Below, one piece after another: positions 13,765-21,630 of a stretch of DNA of 21,630 nucleotides. A program made the position numbers and the translations under genes. The stretch is from DATDCY01 sp031406795 [NCBI: Candidatus Rokuibacteriota bacterium]. Its GTDB lineage: Bacteria > JAUVQV01. The stretch spans positions 1 through 21,630 of the forward strand of contig JANOHV010000261.1 in NCBI GenBank assembly GCA_031406795.1, in the 5' to 3' direction. The stretch's first letter is position 1; each line of letters begins with the position of its first letter. The notes under the pieces were generated by a model. The model did no database searches and was not told where the DNA came from. It worked only from the letters and a program-made list of their open reading frames with translations.

Positions 13765-15864
13765 ATGCGGACTGTCGCGTTCCGGATCGCCTCGCTTTAT
13801 GCTCTCTTCGGTGTCGTCTGGATCGCCGTCTCGGACCGGGTCCTGGAGGCCCTGATCGCCGACACGCACACGATCACCGTCGTCCAGTCGTACAAGGGCT
13901 GGGCTTTCGTGGTCCTCTCCTCGCTGCTGATCTACGCCGTGGTCGGGCGTGAACTCGCCGCGCGCGAGCGCGCCGAGGTCGAGCTCTCGGCCTCCGAGGA
14001 GCGCTACCGTACATTCATCGAGCTGGCCAACGACGCCATCATCGTGTACGACGCCGCGACCGGCCGGATCATCGACGCCAACCACAAGGCCGGGGAGCTG
14101 CTCGGCCTGCCGCCGGAGAAGCTGCTCGGGCTGCACCATCTGGACCTGCACCCCGCAGCGGAGCGCGAACGGTACCGAGTCCTCTTCGCCGATGCGGTCC
14201 GCACGGGGAGCGTGCCCGCGGCCTCGGTCAGTTTTCCCCGCAGCGACGGCCGAACAATCCCGACCGAAGTCAGCCTGAGCGTGATCGAGGTCGGCGGCCG
14301 CAAGGTCATGATGAGCATCGTCCGCGACGTCTCGGAGCGCCGGGAAGCCGAACTGCACCTGCAACAGGAGAAGGAGCGCGCCCAGCTCTACCTCGACGTC
14401 GCCGGGGTGATGCTCGTGGTCATCGACACCGAGCGACGGGTGCGCCTGATCAACCGCAAAGGCGCCCGGATGCTCGGCTACACCGAGGAGGAAATTGTCG
14501 GAAAACCCTGGTTCGAGACGTTCGTTCCGGAGCGGGTGCGCACGGCGGCGGCCGCGACCTACACCCGGCTCATGGCGGGCGAGGAGCCCCCGATGGAATA
14601 CCACGAGGACCCGGTGCTGACCCGCGACGGCGCCGAGGTGCTGGTCGGCTGGCACGACGCGCTGATCCGGGACGAGGCGGGCCGGGTCGTCGGGACAATC
14701 AGCTCGGGGGAGGACATCACCGAGCGCGCACGGGCGCAAACCGAAGCACGCACCCGGCTCGAGCGCCTCGCCACGCTGCACGAGATCGACCTGGTGATCA
14801 GCTCCAGCCTCGATCTGCGCGTGACCCTCACCCAGCTGCTCGAGCGGGTGATGGAGCAGTTCGGCCTCGACGCCGCGGACGTACTGCTGCTGCAGCCGCA
14901 CTCCCAGGCGCTCGAATACGCGGCCGGGCGCGGCTTCCGCACCGGCGGCATCAAGCGCACCCGGCTGAAGATCGGCGAGGGCATCGCCGGGCTCGCGGCG
15001 CTCGAGCGGCGCAGCATCCGCATCCCGGACCTCCGGGATCCCGCGAGCGGCTTCGCGCGGGAGGAGCTCATCGAGGGGGAGGGCTTCATCGCCTACTACG
15101 CCGTGCCGCTCACCGCCAAAGGCCGGGTCCAGGGCGTCCTGGAGGCGCTCAGCCGCAAGCCGCTCCTGCTCGACGAGGAGCAGCAGGCCTTTCTGGAGTC
15201 GCTCGCTTCCCAGGCCGCCATCGCCATCGACAACGCCGCGCTCTTCGAGGAGCTGCAGCGCTCGCACAGCGCCCTGACGCTGGCCTACGACGCCACCCTC
15301 GAGGGCTGGGCGCACGCACTCGATCTGCGGGACCAGGCGACCGAGCGGCACACCGAGCGGGTGAGCGAGATGACCGTGCGCCTCGCCCGGGCGATGGGGA
15401 TGAACGAGGAGGAGCTCTCCCATGTGCGCCGCGGGGCGCTGCTGCACGACATCGGCAAGATCGGCATCCCCGACACCATCCTGCGCAAGTCCGGGCCGCT
15501 GACCCCGGACGAGTGGGCGATCATGCGCCGGCACCCCCAGCTGGCCTTCGAGATGCTCCAGCCGATCGCCTATCTGCGCCCGGCGCTCGACATCCCCTAC
15601 TGCCATCACGAGCACTGGGACGGGACCGGCTATCCGCGTGGGCTCAAGGGCGACCAGATCCCGCTGGCGGCGCGAATCTTCACGCTGACCGACATCTGGG
15701 ACGCGCTCCACGCGACCGACCGGCCGTATCGCACCTCGCTTTCGCGGGAAGAAACCTGCAAGGAGATCCGCGCGCTCGCGGGCACCCATCTCGACCCCGC
15801 GGTCGTGGAGGCTTTTCTCCGCCTCGACGACGAGTCCTGTCACGCGCCGCAGCCGCACCCGTAG
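13765..15864 (+). CDS. Membrane PAS-PAS-GAF-HD-GYP cyclic-di-GMP phosphodiesterase
   Basis: A 699-residue signalling protein. Two N-terminal hydrophobic helices (about 8-31 and 45-62) are followed by PAS domains (about 75-190 and 205-320), a GAF domain (about 333-490) and an HD-GYP domain (about 505-690). The catalytic motifs are intact: HDIGK (561-565), HHEHWDGTGYP (614-624) and LTDIWDALHATDRPY. HD-GYP proteins hydrolyse cyclic di-GMP to GMP, often controlling motility, biofilm or stress behaviour; the PAS and GAF modules probably sense a redox or small-molecule signal. The ATG at 13765 is chosen because it leads straight into the first helix; a GTG at 13666 would add 33 residues of non-coding character. 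No Shine-Dalgarno is evident; TGGTATACC just upstream could be an extended -10. Confidence 0.94.
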   Translation: MRTVAFRIASLYALFGVVWIAVSDRVLEALIADTHTITVVQSYKGWAFVVLSSLLIYAVVGRELAARERAEVELSASEERYRTFIELANDAIIVYDAATGRIIDANHKAGELLGLPPEKLLGLHHLDLHPAAERERYRVLFADAVRTGSVPAASVSFPRSDGRTIPTEVSLSVIEVGGRKVMMSIVRDVSERREAELHLQQEKERAQLYLDVAGVMLVVIDTERRVRLINRKGARMLGYTEEEIVGKPWFETFVPERVRTAAAATYTRLMAGEEPPMEYHEDPVLTRDGAEVLVGWHDALIRDEAGRVVGTISSGEDITERARAQTEARTRLERLATLHEIDLVISSSLDLRVTLTQLLERVMEQFGLDAADVLLLQPHSQALEYAAGRGFRTGGIKRTRLKIGEGIAGLAALERRSIRIPDLRDPASGFAREELIEGEGFIAYYAVPLTAKGRVQGVLEALSRKPLLLDEEQQAFLESLASQAAIAIDNAALFEELQRSHSALTLAYDATLEGWAHALDLRDQATERHTERVSEMTVRLARAMGMNEEELSHVRRGALLHDIGKIGIPDTILRKSGPLTPDEWAIMRRHPQLAFEMLQPIAYLRPALDIPYCHHEHWDGTGYPRGLKGDQIPLAARIFTLTDIWDALHATDRPYRTSLSREETCKEIRALAGTHLDPAVVEAFLRLDDESCHAPQPHP

Positions 15865-15933
15865 CCGCCGCCGCGGCTCAACGCGAGCCTGGGGCCGCGG
15901 GCCGGGTTTCCCTGCCCGCCCCTGGCGCCTGGC

Positions 15934-18900
15934 TTACTGGAGCGAGCTCAGGTACAGCGAGAGAGCCTCAATGTCCTCCGCGCTCAGATGCGAGGTTTTC
16001 CCATGCGTGTCGCCGATGACCTCGACCCCCTGCGCGCGAAGCTCCGGATTGATCGAACGGCTCCCCGCGGCGTCGACGACGACCAGCGGGGCGAGATTCG
16101 CCGTCCCGAGACGGTCCAGCAGCAGCCTCCCCTCCGGGTAGGCCGCGCTCGGGGCGGCGACGACTTCCGGCGCATCGAGGCTGACGAGGATCGGGCCGCG
16201 GCCGTCCCCGGCCACCGCGCCGCCGGCGTCGGCGACCGTGATCGGCACCTCGGTCGGCAGCACGACGGGCGCCCCCCCGAGGAAGTCGTGCGCGACCCGC
16301 CGCGAGTGGTCCGCGCGCACCGTCCGGAAGTTGAAACCCCGCTCCTGCCGTCGCAGCAGCGGGGAGTCGGGCGGCAGCAGAACCTCGCGGATGGAGTGCG
16401 CGGCGCCGTGGTGCAGCCAGCGCGGGACGCTGTCCCAGAAGGACCGCAGGTGCTTGGTGTTGCGGCTGCTGACGTTCTGGCGCGACCCGAGATCCTGCGG
16501 CGGTCCGAATTTCTCGAAAATGTAATCGTTCGCAAGCCGCAGGAAGGGCCCGTCGCCGTCGACCGTCGTCTCGCTGACGACCCCCGGCTCGTGGATGTTG
16601 AAATCCTGGAACGTGTCGTCCGGCACCCCATTGCTGTTCGTCGTGCCGTCGTGGTGGCACTCGGCGCAGCCGGCGCCGCCCCGGTCGACGCCCGTCGAGA
16701 AGAGCTCCCGGCCGCGCGCGATCATGAGGGCTTGAGGGGCCGGCGGATATTGCGTGAGCGGATTGGGCATGCGCCTGGTCTCGTTCTGCGTCCAGAGGAT
16801 CTGCGCGAACGCCATGTCGTAGAACCCGATGGAGGAGGCGTCCCCCTTGAGATCGGGCCGGCCGAGAGCCGCCGAATTCTCGGCGGTCTTCTGCTTGACG
16901 AAGGCCTCGCGGGCCAGCAGCCGCTCCCGGAGCGTCGCCTGCGGGAAAAGCGCGCTCCGGAGCTCCGCGTTGACGAGTTCGCCATTGCAGGAAGATGCAT
17001 AGCCGACCATGCCGTTGCTCAACCCCTCGAACCACTGCGGCCAATTGTCCGAGAGGTCCTTGTTCTGCGGCGATACCTTCGGCCCGCCGATGGCGTTTCC
17101 GCCGACGTTCCACTGATTCCCGTCCTGGCGGCTTTGCCAGTGGCAGAATCCGCAGGACTTGTGGCCGTCGTCGGAGTACGACTCGGTGAAGAGCCAGCGC
17201 AGCCCCACCTCCTCGTGCGTGGCAAAGAGACCGGCGCCGTTGCCGCCGCTGGTCGGATCGGGGGTCCCCGGAGTGACGCCGACGGCGATCAGCTCACGCC
17301 GCGCAAGTTCCCCGGAGGCGCTGACCGCGAGAACCGCGATGTCCTCGGTCTGCATGTTGGCGACGTAGACAGTCCGGCCGTCGGGCGAGACAGCCACGCC
17401 CTGCGGCGTGATGCCGCCGGTGAACTCGAATCCGACCTGCGTGAGAATCCCCGCGGCGGTGGCCGGGTTCTGGTCGACGCGAAAGACTTCGAGCCGGTCC
17501 GAGTGCAGCTGGCTCACGAATAGCAGGTCGCCGCGGACGAACATCTGCTCGGGACCGCTCCCCCGGATGATCTTCTGGCCGGCCTCGTGATCGCCAAGAT
17601 CGACGATCTCACCCGGCGAGGTCAGCTGCGAGAGGTCGCGCTCGGTGTCGACGTAGCGGTAGACGAACCGGTTACTGGCCGAGTCGAACACGTTCAGTTC
17701 ACTGCCGAGGTCGTCGAAGGTGGTCGCCCGCGTCGCGTCCGACATCACCGGGGTGTAGCCAAGCGCGGTTCCATCGTTGCGGATCGCGACCCCCTCGACG
17801 ATCTTCGGCAGGCCATGCCCGGACTCCGGCCCGTTCAGCACGGTGTTGGTCTCATGGCCGCAGACGATCCCCCACCTGCCGGCAAACTTCACGTCGGTGG
17901 CCAAGCCCCCCACCGGGAGCACCTTGACCAGCCGGTTCGCGTCGTCGGCGATGTCGATCACGGCGATGGTGTGGCCGAGCGTGTTCGCGACATACAGCGT
18001 CCTGCCGTCGGGACCCAGGTCCAGATCGCGGGGATTCGTGCGCTCCAGGTCGCTCATCCCGGTCGGGATCTCCGCGATCGGGGCGAACAGCGGACCGGGG
18101 TCGATGCGGAAGGCGCGCACCTGATCCTTGAAGCGGTCGGTGACGTACAGGCGCGTGCCCTCGCGGTTGAACACCGCTTTCTCGGCGTAGAAGCCGGTCG
18201 GGAACTCCCCGAGGACGGCGTTGGTCCCCGTGTCGATCACGCTGGCGAAATTCGCGTACTGGTTCAGCACCACGGCGTAGGGTCCGGCGGCAATATCGCG
18301 ATTGTCCGGTGAAATCGTGACGCCGACCGGGCGGGTGCCCCGCGTCTGGCCGGGCGGGCGCAGGTCGATCCACTGAACGCTCCGACTCGCGGTGTCAACT
18401 GCCGCCACGCGCCAATCGGGATACCCTTCGCGCCCGGGGAGCGTCACGTACAGCGTGCGCGCGTCGGCGGTGAGCGCGAGCGCGTTCGGCCAGCTGCGGA
18501 AGGGCTGCGGCACGAACGGCCAGTGCTGCCCGCCGCTCTTGACAACCGGATGGTTCGGGTCGATGCGGTCGCCGGGACCCGGCTTGCCGTCGAAATAGCC
18601 CGCCCCGAACATGATCTTCGTGAAACGCCCCAGCCCGGCACGCTCACCCGCCGACTCGGCGCCGACGAGGTTCTTCACCGGGTCGGGCGTCGGCCCGGTG
18701 ATGATTCGTCCCCGAGAATCAGTCTTCACCGCGGTGCTGAAGAACCGCAGCGGGAAGGGAGATTCGGGAAGCACCGGCGCGAGCACCAGCCGCTCGAACG
18801 GCCGAAGCGAGATGCGCGGTGGCATCAGCCGCGAGCCGATCAAGACAGCCGCACCGATTGCCGCGACGATCACCAAGGCCGCCGGCACGCCGAACCGGCG

Positions 18901-18942
18901 GCAGAGCCCCTTCGGGTCGCTGCAGGGTGGATCATTCGTCAT
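15934..18942 (-). CDS. Membrane-anchored beta-propeller/dihaem cytochrome c peroxidase-like fusion
   Basis: A 1002-residue envelope protein. One N-terminal membrane anchor lies at about residues 18-36. Residues 145-550 form a YncE/lactonase-like beta-propeller with repeated blade signatures (SPDNRDIA, NREGTRLYVTD, GPDGRTLYVAN, SPDGRTVYVAN). The C-terminal 430 residues hold two haem c sites, CGFCH (C597, C600, H601) and CAECH (C759, C762, H763), in a domain like dihaem cytochrome c peroxidase/MauG. The periplasmic domain may oxidise or sense a substrate and pass electrons to other cytochromes; the reaction is unknown. The start has AAGGAGGA seven bases upstream. A TATATT -10 candidate lies at 18997-18992. 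It converges on the HD-GYP gene with 69 bases between. Confidence 0.92.
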   Translation of the reverse strand: MTNDPPCSDPKGLCRRFGVPAALVIVAAIGAAVLIGSRLMPPRISLRPFERLVLAPVLPESPFPLRFFSTAVKTDSRGRIITGPTPDPVKNLVGAESAGERAGLGRFTKIMFGAGYFDGKPGPGDRIDPNHPVVKSGGQHWPFVPQPFRSWPNALALTADARTLYVTLPGREGYPDWRVAAVDTASRSVQWIDLRPPGQTRGTRPVGVTISPDNRDIAAGPYAVVLNQYANFASVIDTGTNAVLGEFPTGFYAEKAVFNREGTRLYVTDRFKDQVRAFRIDPGPLFAPIAEIPTGMSDLERTNPRDLDLGPDGRTLYVANTLGHTIAVIDIADDANRLVKVLPVGGLATDVKFAGRWGIVCGHETNTVLNGPESGHGLPKIVEGVAIRNDGTALGYTPVMSDATRATTFDDLGSELNVFDSASNRFVYRYVDTERDLSQLTSPGEIVDLGDHEAGQKIIRGSGPEQMFVRGDLLFVSQLHSDRLEVFRVDQNPATAAGILTQVGFEFTGGITPQGVAVSPDGRTVYVANMQTEDIAVLAVSASGELARRELIAVGVTPGTPDPTSGGNGAGLFATHEEVGLRWLFTESYSDDGHKSCGFCHWQSRQDGNQWNVGGNAIGGPKVSPQNKDLSDNWPQWFEGLSNGMVGYASSCNGELVNAELRSALFPQATLRERLLAREAFVKQKTAENSAALGRPDLKGDASSIGFYDMAFAQILWTQNETRRMPNPLTQYPPAPQALMIARGRELFSTGVDRGGAGCAECHHDGTTNSNGVPDDTFQDFNIHEPGVVSETTVDGDGPFLRLANDYIFEKFGPPQDLGSRQNVSSRNTKHLRSFWDSVPRWLHHGAAHSIREVLLPPDSPLLRRQERGFNFRTVRADHSRRVAHDFLGGAPVVLPTEVPITVADAGGAVAGDGRGPILVSLDAPEVVAAPSAAYPEGRLLLDRLGTANLAPLVVVDAAGSRSINPELRAQGVEVIGDTHGKTSHLSAEDIEALSLYLSSLQ

Positions 18943-19235
18943 GAGCAGTCCTCCTTCCCGGGATGAGCCGAATCAACCTTCTCTTCTTGGTAATATACGA
19001 GTTACGCCGCGAATTAGCACTGGTTTCTTGCGGCCCCGTCGCCTCCCTTGACATCAACGCCCGCGCGACACACCATCACGCATGTCCGGTGCACGCTTCC
19101 TCCCGCGAAGCACCCGGTTCGGCAGGCACCCGCGGCGCCGACCGGCGTTGCCGTGGACGATTCTGCCTGGCCGCGTGCTCGTCGCGCGCATCCCGTGAGC
19201 GAAGGGGCGATCCTCTGACGCACCGGGGGGGACCA
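18943..19235. other. Divergent intergenic region
   Basis: A 293-base gap between the haem-propeller gene (-) and the lipoprotein gene (+). It is AT-richer near 18980-19020 and holds the TATATT candidate for the minus-strand gene. On the plus strand a perfect TTGACA (19048-19053) is present, but no acceptable -10 follows at 16-18 bases. No small gene is supported here. Confidence 0.5.
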
Positions 19236-20111
19236 ATGAGGAAACCGCACCTGAACGCCGCCCTGGCGTCCTGCCTGCTGCTCGGAGCGGGTCTGCTGAC
19301 GGGCTGCCATGGGCCCGCGCAGGACCACAGCCGGTTCGAGAACGCGGCGCTGCTGCGGGACCACACCGTGCTGTTCTCTTTCAAACACCTCGTGTACCGC
19401 CCGGCTGAAGGGTTCGCCGCGTTCCCCGACGGCGGGATCCCGAAGTACCTCAGAGACGAGGATCTCCTCGGCACGTACCACATGCCCTCGGGCGCCATTC
19501 GAATTCTGCGCCGCGAGCCGAACCGCCGCTGGACCGACGGGCAGGGCGTGATCGGCATCCAACGCTCGCGCGGCACCGTGGCGCTCGTGACGCAGGGAGG
19601 CCAGCTGCGCCGGGACCTCTCGGAGTCCGCGTTCGAAGATTGGCTCGTCGACGTCGAAACCGGCACATTCCAACCGGTCGACTATCGGACCGGGCTCGCC
19701 GGGCGCAAGCTCGCCTCGCGCGAGATGTACCTCGTCGATGCGCGGGGAACCCTGCTGTTCGTGACGGACCCGCTGGGGGCCGGCGGCAAGCGCGACGAAC
19801 GCGAGGCCGCGCTGTGGATCCGCACTCCGGAGGGCGAGTATCTGCAGGTGGCGCAGACCTCGCACTACGAGGGGATGGAGGGGGACGACCTGATCTACTG
19901 GATTCCGCAGACGCGCCGCTTCCACGCGTACAACGTGGTCACCCGCGCGACCCGGGACCTGCCGGGCTACCGGACGAAACCGCAGGAGAATTTCGTCGAG
20001 GGGGTCTCCGTGGAGAGCGGCGGCCGGCGGCTGCTGTTCGGAAGCAATACCGGTTCCGGCTGGAACTACGAGCCGTTGCCGGTCGACCCGGCCCGCCTGA
20101 AAGAGCGCTGA
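19236..20111 (+). CDS. Lipoprotein of unknown function
   Basis: A 291-residue lipoprotein. The signal peptide ends in the lipobox LLTGC, with C24 as the lipidated residue; His at the next position gives no inner-membrane retention signal. The mature part is rich in beta-strand-like segments (GTVALVTQGG, GTLLFVTDPLGAG, RRLLFGSNTGSG), suggesting a propeller-like or other all-beta fold. No family or catalytic motif is recognised. The start is fixed by a G7A stretch five bases before the ATG; an upstream open frame from 18963 is non-coding in appearance. It is divergent from the haem-propeller gene, which may indicate a shared envelope role, but nothing direct shows this. Confidence 0.8.
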   Translation: MRKPHLNAALASCLLLGAGLLTGCHGPAQDHSRFENAALLRDHTVLFSFKHLVYRPAEGFAAFPDGGIPKYLRDEDLLGTYHMPSGAIRILRREPNRRWTDGQGVIGIQRSRGTVALVTQGGQLRRDLSESAFEDWLVDVETGTFQPVDYRTGLAGRKLASREMYLVDARGTLLFVTDPLGAGGKRDEREAALWIRTPEGEYLQVAQTSHYEGMEGDDLIYWIPQTRRFHAYNVVTRATRDLPGYRTKPQENFVEGVSVESGGRRLLFGSNTGSGWNYEPLPVDPARLKER

Positions 20112-20541
20112 GGAAGAAACTGTACATCTCGATGACCGAGAGCGGCGAGCGGATGTCGTGCTTGGCGATGCCTTCAAGAGGGCCCGGCAGAAGTCCCCGC
20201 AGAAATCCTGCCCGGATGTTCGTCATGAGTCTCTTCCTGCTGGCTGCGCCCGGCACCGCTCAGGCCCGCGGGGGCAGCTACCGGCATCGCGAGCAGCTAC
20301 GTGTTTACCGGGTCATACCGGGGCTGGCGGATCGCTCCGGAGGCCGGTGGCGGCTACTATGGTCTCGTCGCGATCAGGTCCTTTTGAGACGCCGCGTCCC
20401 GCTCTGCCGCGGAATCCCGGCTCTTCCCGATGCCCCCGGTCCGGAGCAGCGGCAAGCGCAGCCACACCGGCGGGACGAACGCAACCCATGTTCTGCTGGC
20501 CCCGGCCTCGCGGCGCAGCGTCAACGCGATCGCCGGGACGC
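20112..20541. other. 430-base region without an intact gene
   Basis: No open frame with a ribosome site and coding character spans this gap between the lipoprotein gene and the second SnoaL-like gene. It contains the possible frameshifted remnant described separately (20216-20387). The rest (20388-20541) shows nothing recognisable. Confidence 0.5.
20216..20387 (+). pseudogene. Possible frameshifted remnant of a small exported protein
   Basis: From the ATG at 20216 the first 17 codons read like a signal peptide (MFVMSLFLLAAPGTAQA). Then, in a different frame, comes a protein-like stretch, GIASSYVFTGSYRGWRIAPE and GGGYYGLVAIRSF, ending at TGA 20385-20387. Removing one G from the run of five at 20270-20274 would join the two into a product of about 56 residues. 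No strong ribosome site precedes the ATG. It may be a decayed gene, a sequencing error in the G-run, or chance. Confidence 0.25.
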
Positions 20542-21021
20542 TCAGAACATGGTGTTCTGATTCATGACCTCGTTGTCCTCGGGCACCCATTGCATCACGT
20601 CCCAGTGCTCCACGATCCTGCCGTCGGCGTCGAGGCGAAACCAGTCCATCGAAGCCCGGCCCTTGCCGCCGGTCGGGTCCAGATGGTGCACGTGGACCGC
20701 CACCAGGTCGCCCTCGGCGATCACGCGCTTGATCGCCATGCGGGCCTTGGGGACGCGCTTGAATACCTCCTTGAAGGCCGCGATGAAGGCCTCCTTGCCG
20801 TCCTTCACGAAGGGATTGTGCTGCCGATACTCCGCCCCGACGTACTTCTCCATGGCCCCTTCCGGATCGTGGTCGTTCATGAACATGTTGTAGAAAGCCG
20901 TCACGGTCTGCTTGTTGCGCTCCAGCCGCGCCTTCTCGATGTCAAACCGGTCCGCCGCCATGGCCGGAACAGCCGCCGCGGCCAGCATTGCCACTGCCAC
21001 CACCATCACCGAACGTTTCAT
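20542..21021 (-). CDS. Exported SnoaL-like protein
   Basis: A 159-residue secreted protein. The signal peptide MKRSVMVVAVAMLAAAAVPAMAA is cut before DRFD. The mature part is a SnoaL/NTF2-like domain of the kind often annotated as 'nuclear transport factor 2 family' or predicted ester cyclase: TVTAFYNMFMNDHDPEGAM, YVGAEYRQHNPFVKDGKEAF, IAEGDLVAVHVHH, DWFRLDADGRIVEHWDVMQ. His and Asp residues in these segments commonly line the pocket, but the substrate is unknown. The start is preceded by GGGGGAGAG. An upstream TTTCAA-N16-TATTGT could be its promoter. Its last codons form a CAGAACA/TGTTCTG palindrome around the stop (20543-20559). It is on the same strand as the multicopper oxidase, 257 bases downstream of it. 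Confidence 0.88.
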   Translation of the reverse strand: MKRSVMVVAVAMLAAAAVPAMAADRFDIEKARLERNKQTVTAFYNMFMNDHDPEGAMEKYVGAEYRQHNPFVKDGKEAFIAAFKEVFKRVPKARMAIKRVIAEGDLVAVHVHHLDPTGGKGRASMDWFRLDADGRIVEHWDVMQWVPEDNEVMNQNTMF

Positions 21022-21278
21022 CTCTCCCCCCTCTCACCCGGTCAGTCCCGTGTCACAATATGCCATGTTCATGCTGTTGAAATCCAGATCGGGCAGACCA
21101 TCAGCCTTTCCTCCGCAACGCATCGCGCGAAAAGCAGGCTCTTCGGAATCCCGGCAGGTCTTCTTCGAAAATGGCGCGCGCTTCGAAATGTCGGGGGTGG
21201 CGGCGGGTGCGCCCGGCAAGTCGGCCAACAGAGGAGGATGAGGCCGGGGCCGCATCGTGCGACCCCGGCCCCGTTCGG
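21022..21278. other. Intergenic region between multicopper oxidase and SnoaL-like genes
   Basis: A 257-base gap with a hairpin just after the oxidase stop (21242-21270) and the possible SnoaL-like promoter at about 21050-21090. Short open frames here have no ribosome site and are not called. Confidence 0.5.
21242..21270 (-). terminator. Terminator-like hairpin after the multicopper oxidase
   Basis: GGCCGGGG (21242-21249) pairs with CCCCGGCC (21263-21270), with an inner CGCA/TGCG stem. It starts 9 bases beyond the oxidase stop codon. Only a weak pyrimidine-rich tract follows on the minus strand. Confidence 0.5.
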
Positions 21279-21630
21279 TCAGGGAATGCAGTTGCCGAAC
21301 TGGTCCAACGAGCCGACGCAATATGGCCGCATCATCTCGTTGTCCTCGTGCGACAGGATGTGGCAGTGCCACAGGTACAGGCCCGCGAGGTCGTACATCG
21401 CCTTGACCCTGGTCACCCCGCCGGGGTAAACAATGACCGTGTCCTTGAAGCCACTCTCCCAGGGTTCAGCCGGCGTAACCGCGCCGGTGAGCATGTCCGT
21501 GCGGTCGATGACCTGGAACATCACGAGGTGGAGGTGGATCGGGTGGGCGTCGACCGTGAAGTTGTTGATCTCCCAGATCTCCGTGCTGCCGAAGGCCGGG
21601 GTTTCCGTGATCGGGTCCATGAAGTTCATC
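21279..21630 (-). CDS. Multicopper oxidase, C-terminal part (5' end outside window)
   Basis: The last roughly 117 residues of a multicopper oxidase of the CotA/bilirubin oxidase/laccase type, which couples one-electron substrate oxidation to reduction of O2 to water. Copper-binding motifs are HPIHLHL (type 1/type 2/type 3 ligands) and HCHILSHEDNEMMRPY (HCH tripeptide bridging the type 1 copper and trinuclear cluster, then a type 1 His and axial Met). The first visible ATG (21629-21627) is inside the conserved domain (MDPITETPAFGSTEIWEINN), so it is not the true start; the gene continues past the right edge. The enzyme is normally exported. Natural substrates (metal ions, phenols, bilins) cannot be distinguished from this fragment. 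Confidence 0.95.
   Translation of the reverse strand, partial: MNFMDPITETPAFGSTEIWEINNFTVDAHPIHLHLVMFQVIDRTDMLTGAVTPAEPWESGFKDTVIVYPGGVTRVKAMYDLAGLYLWHCHILSHEDNEMMRPYCVGSLDQFGNCIP

Noticed and set aside
13732-15858. Very long minus-strand open frame opposite the HD-GYP gene
   Set aside because: It is antisense to clear PAS, GAF and HD-GYP domains, has low-complexity composition, and is the usual result of few stop codons in high-GC DNA.
19048-19076. Perfect TTGACA as a promoter of the lipoprotein gene
   Set aside because: The hexamer 17 bases downstream is CACCAT, a poor -10, so the match may be chance.
20100-20190. Minus-strand peptide resembling a histidine-kinase H-box (KHDIRSPLSVI)
   Set aside because: Only about 20 residues look kinase-like, part of the frame is antisense to the lipoprotein gene, and no other kinase motif is present.
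21034-21241. Short open frames in the gap after the multicopper oxidase
   Set aside because: No ribosome site, unusual composition, and overlapping candidates on both strands give no reason to prefer any.
1-21630. tRNA, rRNA, CRISPR arrays, prophage or transposase genes
   Set aside because: I saw no cloverleaf, rRNA-like stretch, regularly spaced repeat array, integrase or transposase; only the REPIN-like element suggests mobility.

Overview
The window is about 21.6 kb of GC-rich DNA with ordinary bacterial gene density. It looks like a high-GC, Gram-negative, probably proteobacterial chromosome. The evidence is a periplasmic Cu/Zn superoxide dismutase, several lipoproteins and signal-peptide proteins, c-type cytochromes, an exact CRP-type operator and an HD-GYP protein. 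Pyruvate:ferredoxin oxidoreductase and a rubrerythrin-like protein beside SodC, cytochromes and a multicopper oxidase suggest an organism that meets both anoxic and oxic conditions. The genus cannot be fixed from the sequence.

Layout. 1-908: 3' end of a pyruvate:flavodoxin/ferredoxin oxidoreductase gene (+). 5390-919 (-): probable five-gene redox operon, in transcription order ferritin-like diiron protein, AhpF-like disulfide reductase, a divergent thioredoxin-reductase-like flavoprotein without an NADPH motif, HPr, transaldolase. 5518-7171 (+): ABC-2 exporter ATPase and permease. 7712-7188 (-): sodC. 7908-8591 (+): phosphoribosyltransferase-like protein. 8770-9075 (+): a small exported protein whose frame is interrupted by one UGA followed by a bacterial-SECIS-like hairpin, so it is read here as a probable selenoprotein. 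9132-9905 (+): a four-helix membrane protein fused to cytochrome c. 10143-11138 (+): coiled-coil lipoprotein behind a textbook class II CRP-type promoter. 11993-11179 (-): exported SnoaL-like protein and double-CDGSH iron-sulfur protein. 12098-12236: a REPIN/MITE-like palindromic element. 13529-12257 (-): a 34-residue peptide with a very strong ribosome site, a 13-bp hairpin, then a radical SAM/SPASM enzyme, a RiPP-like arrangement. 13765-15864 (+): PAS-PAS-GAF-HD-GYP sensor. 18942-15934 (-): membrane-anchored beta-propeller/dihaem cytochrome fusion. 19236-20111 (+): lipoprotein of unknown function. 20112-20541: no intact gene, possibly a frameshifted remnant. 21021-20542 (-): second exported SnoaL-like protein. 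21630-21279 (-): C-terminal end of a multicopper oxidase.

The common theme is redox and electron-transfer chemistry. Cytoplasmic thiol and peroxide handling lies in the left operon. Periplasmic superoxide, haem and copper enzymes fill the rest. The two most unusual loci are the candidate selenoprotein (8770-9075) with its adjoining cytochrome, and the peptide/radical-SAM pair (12257-13529). Both short genes are followed by a strong hairpin before the next gene.
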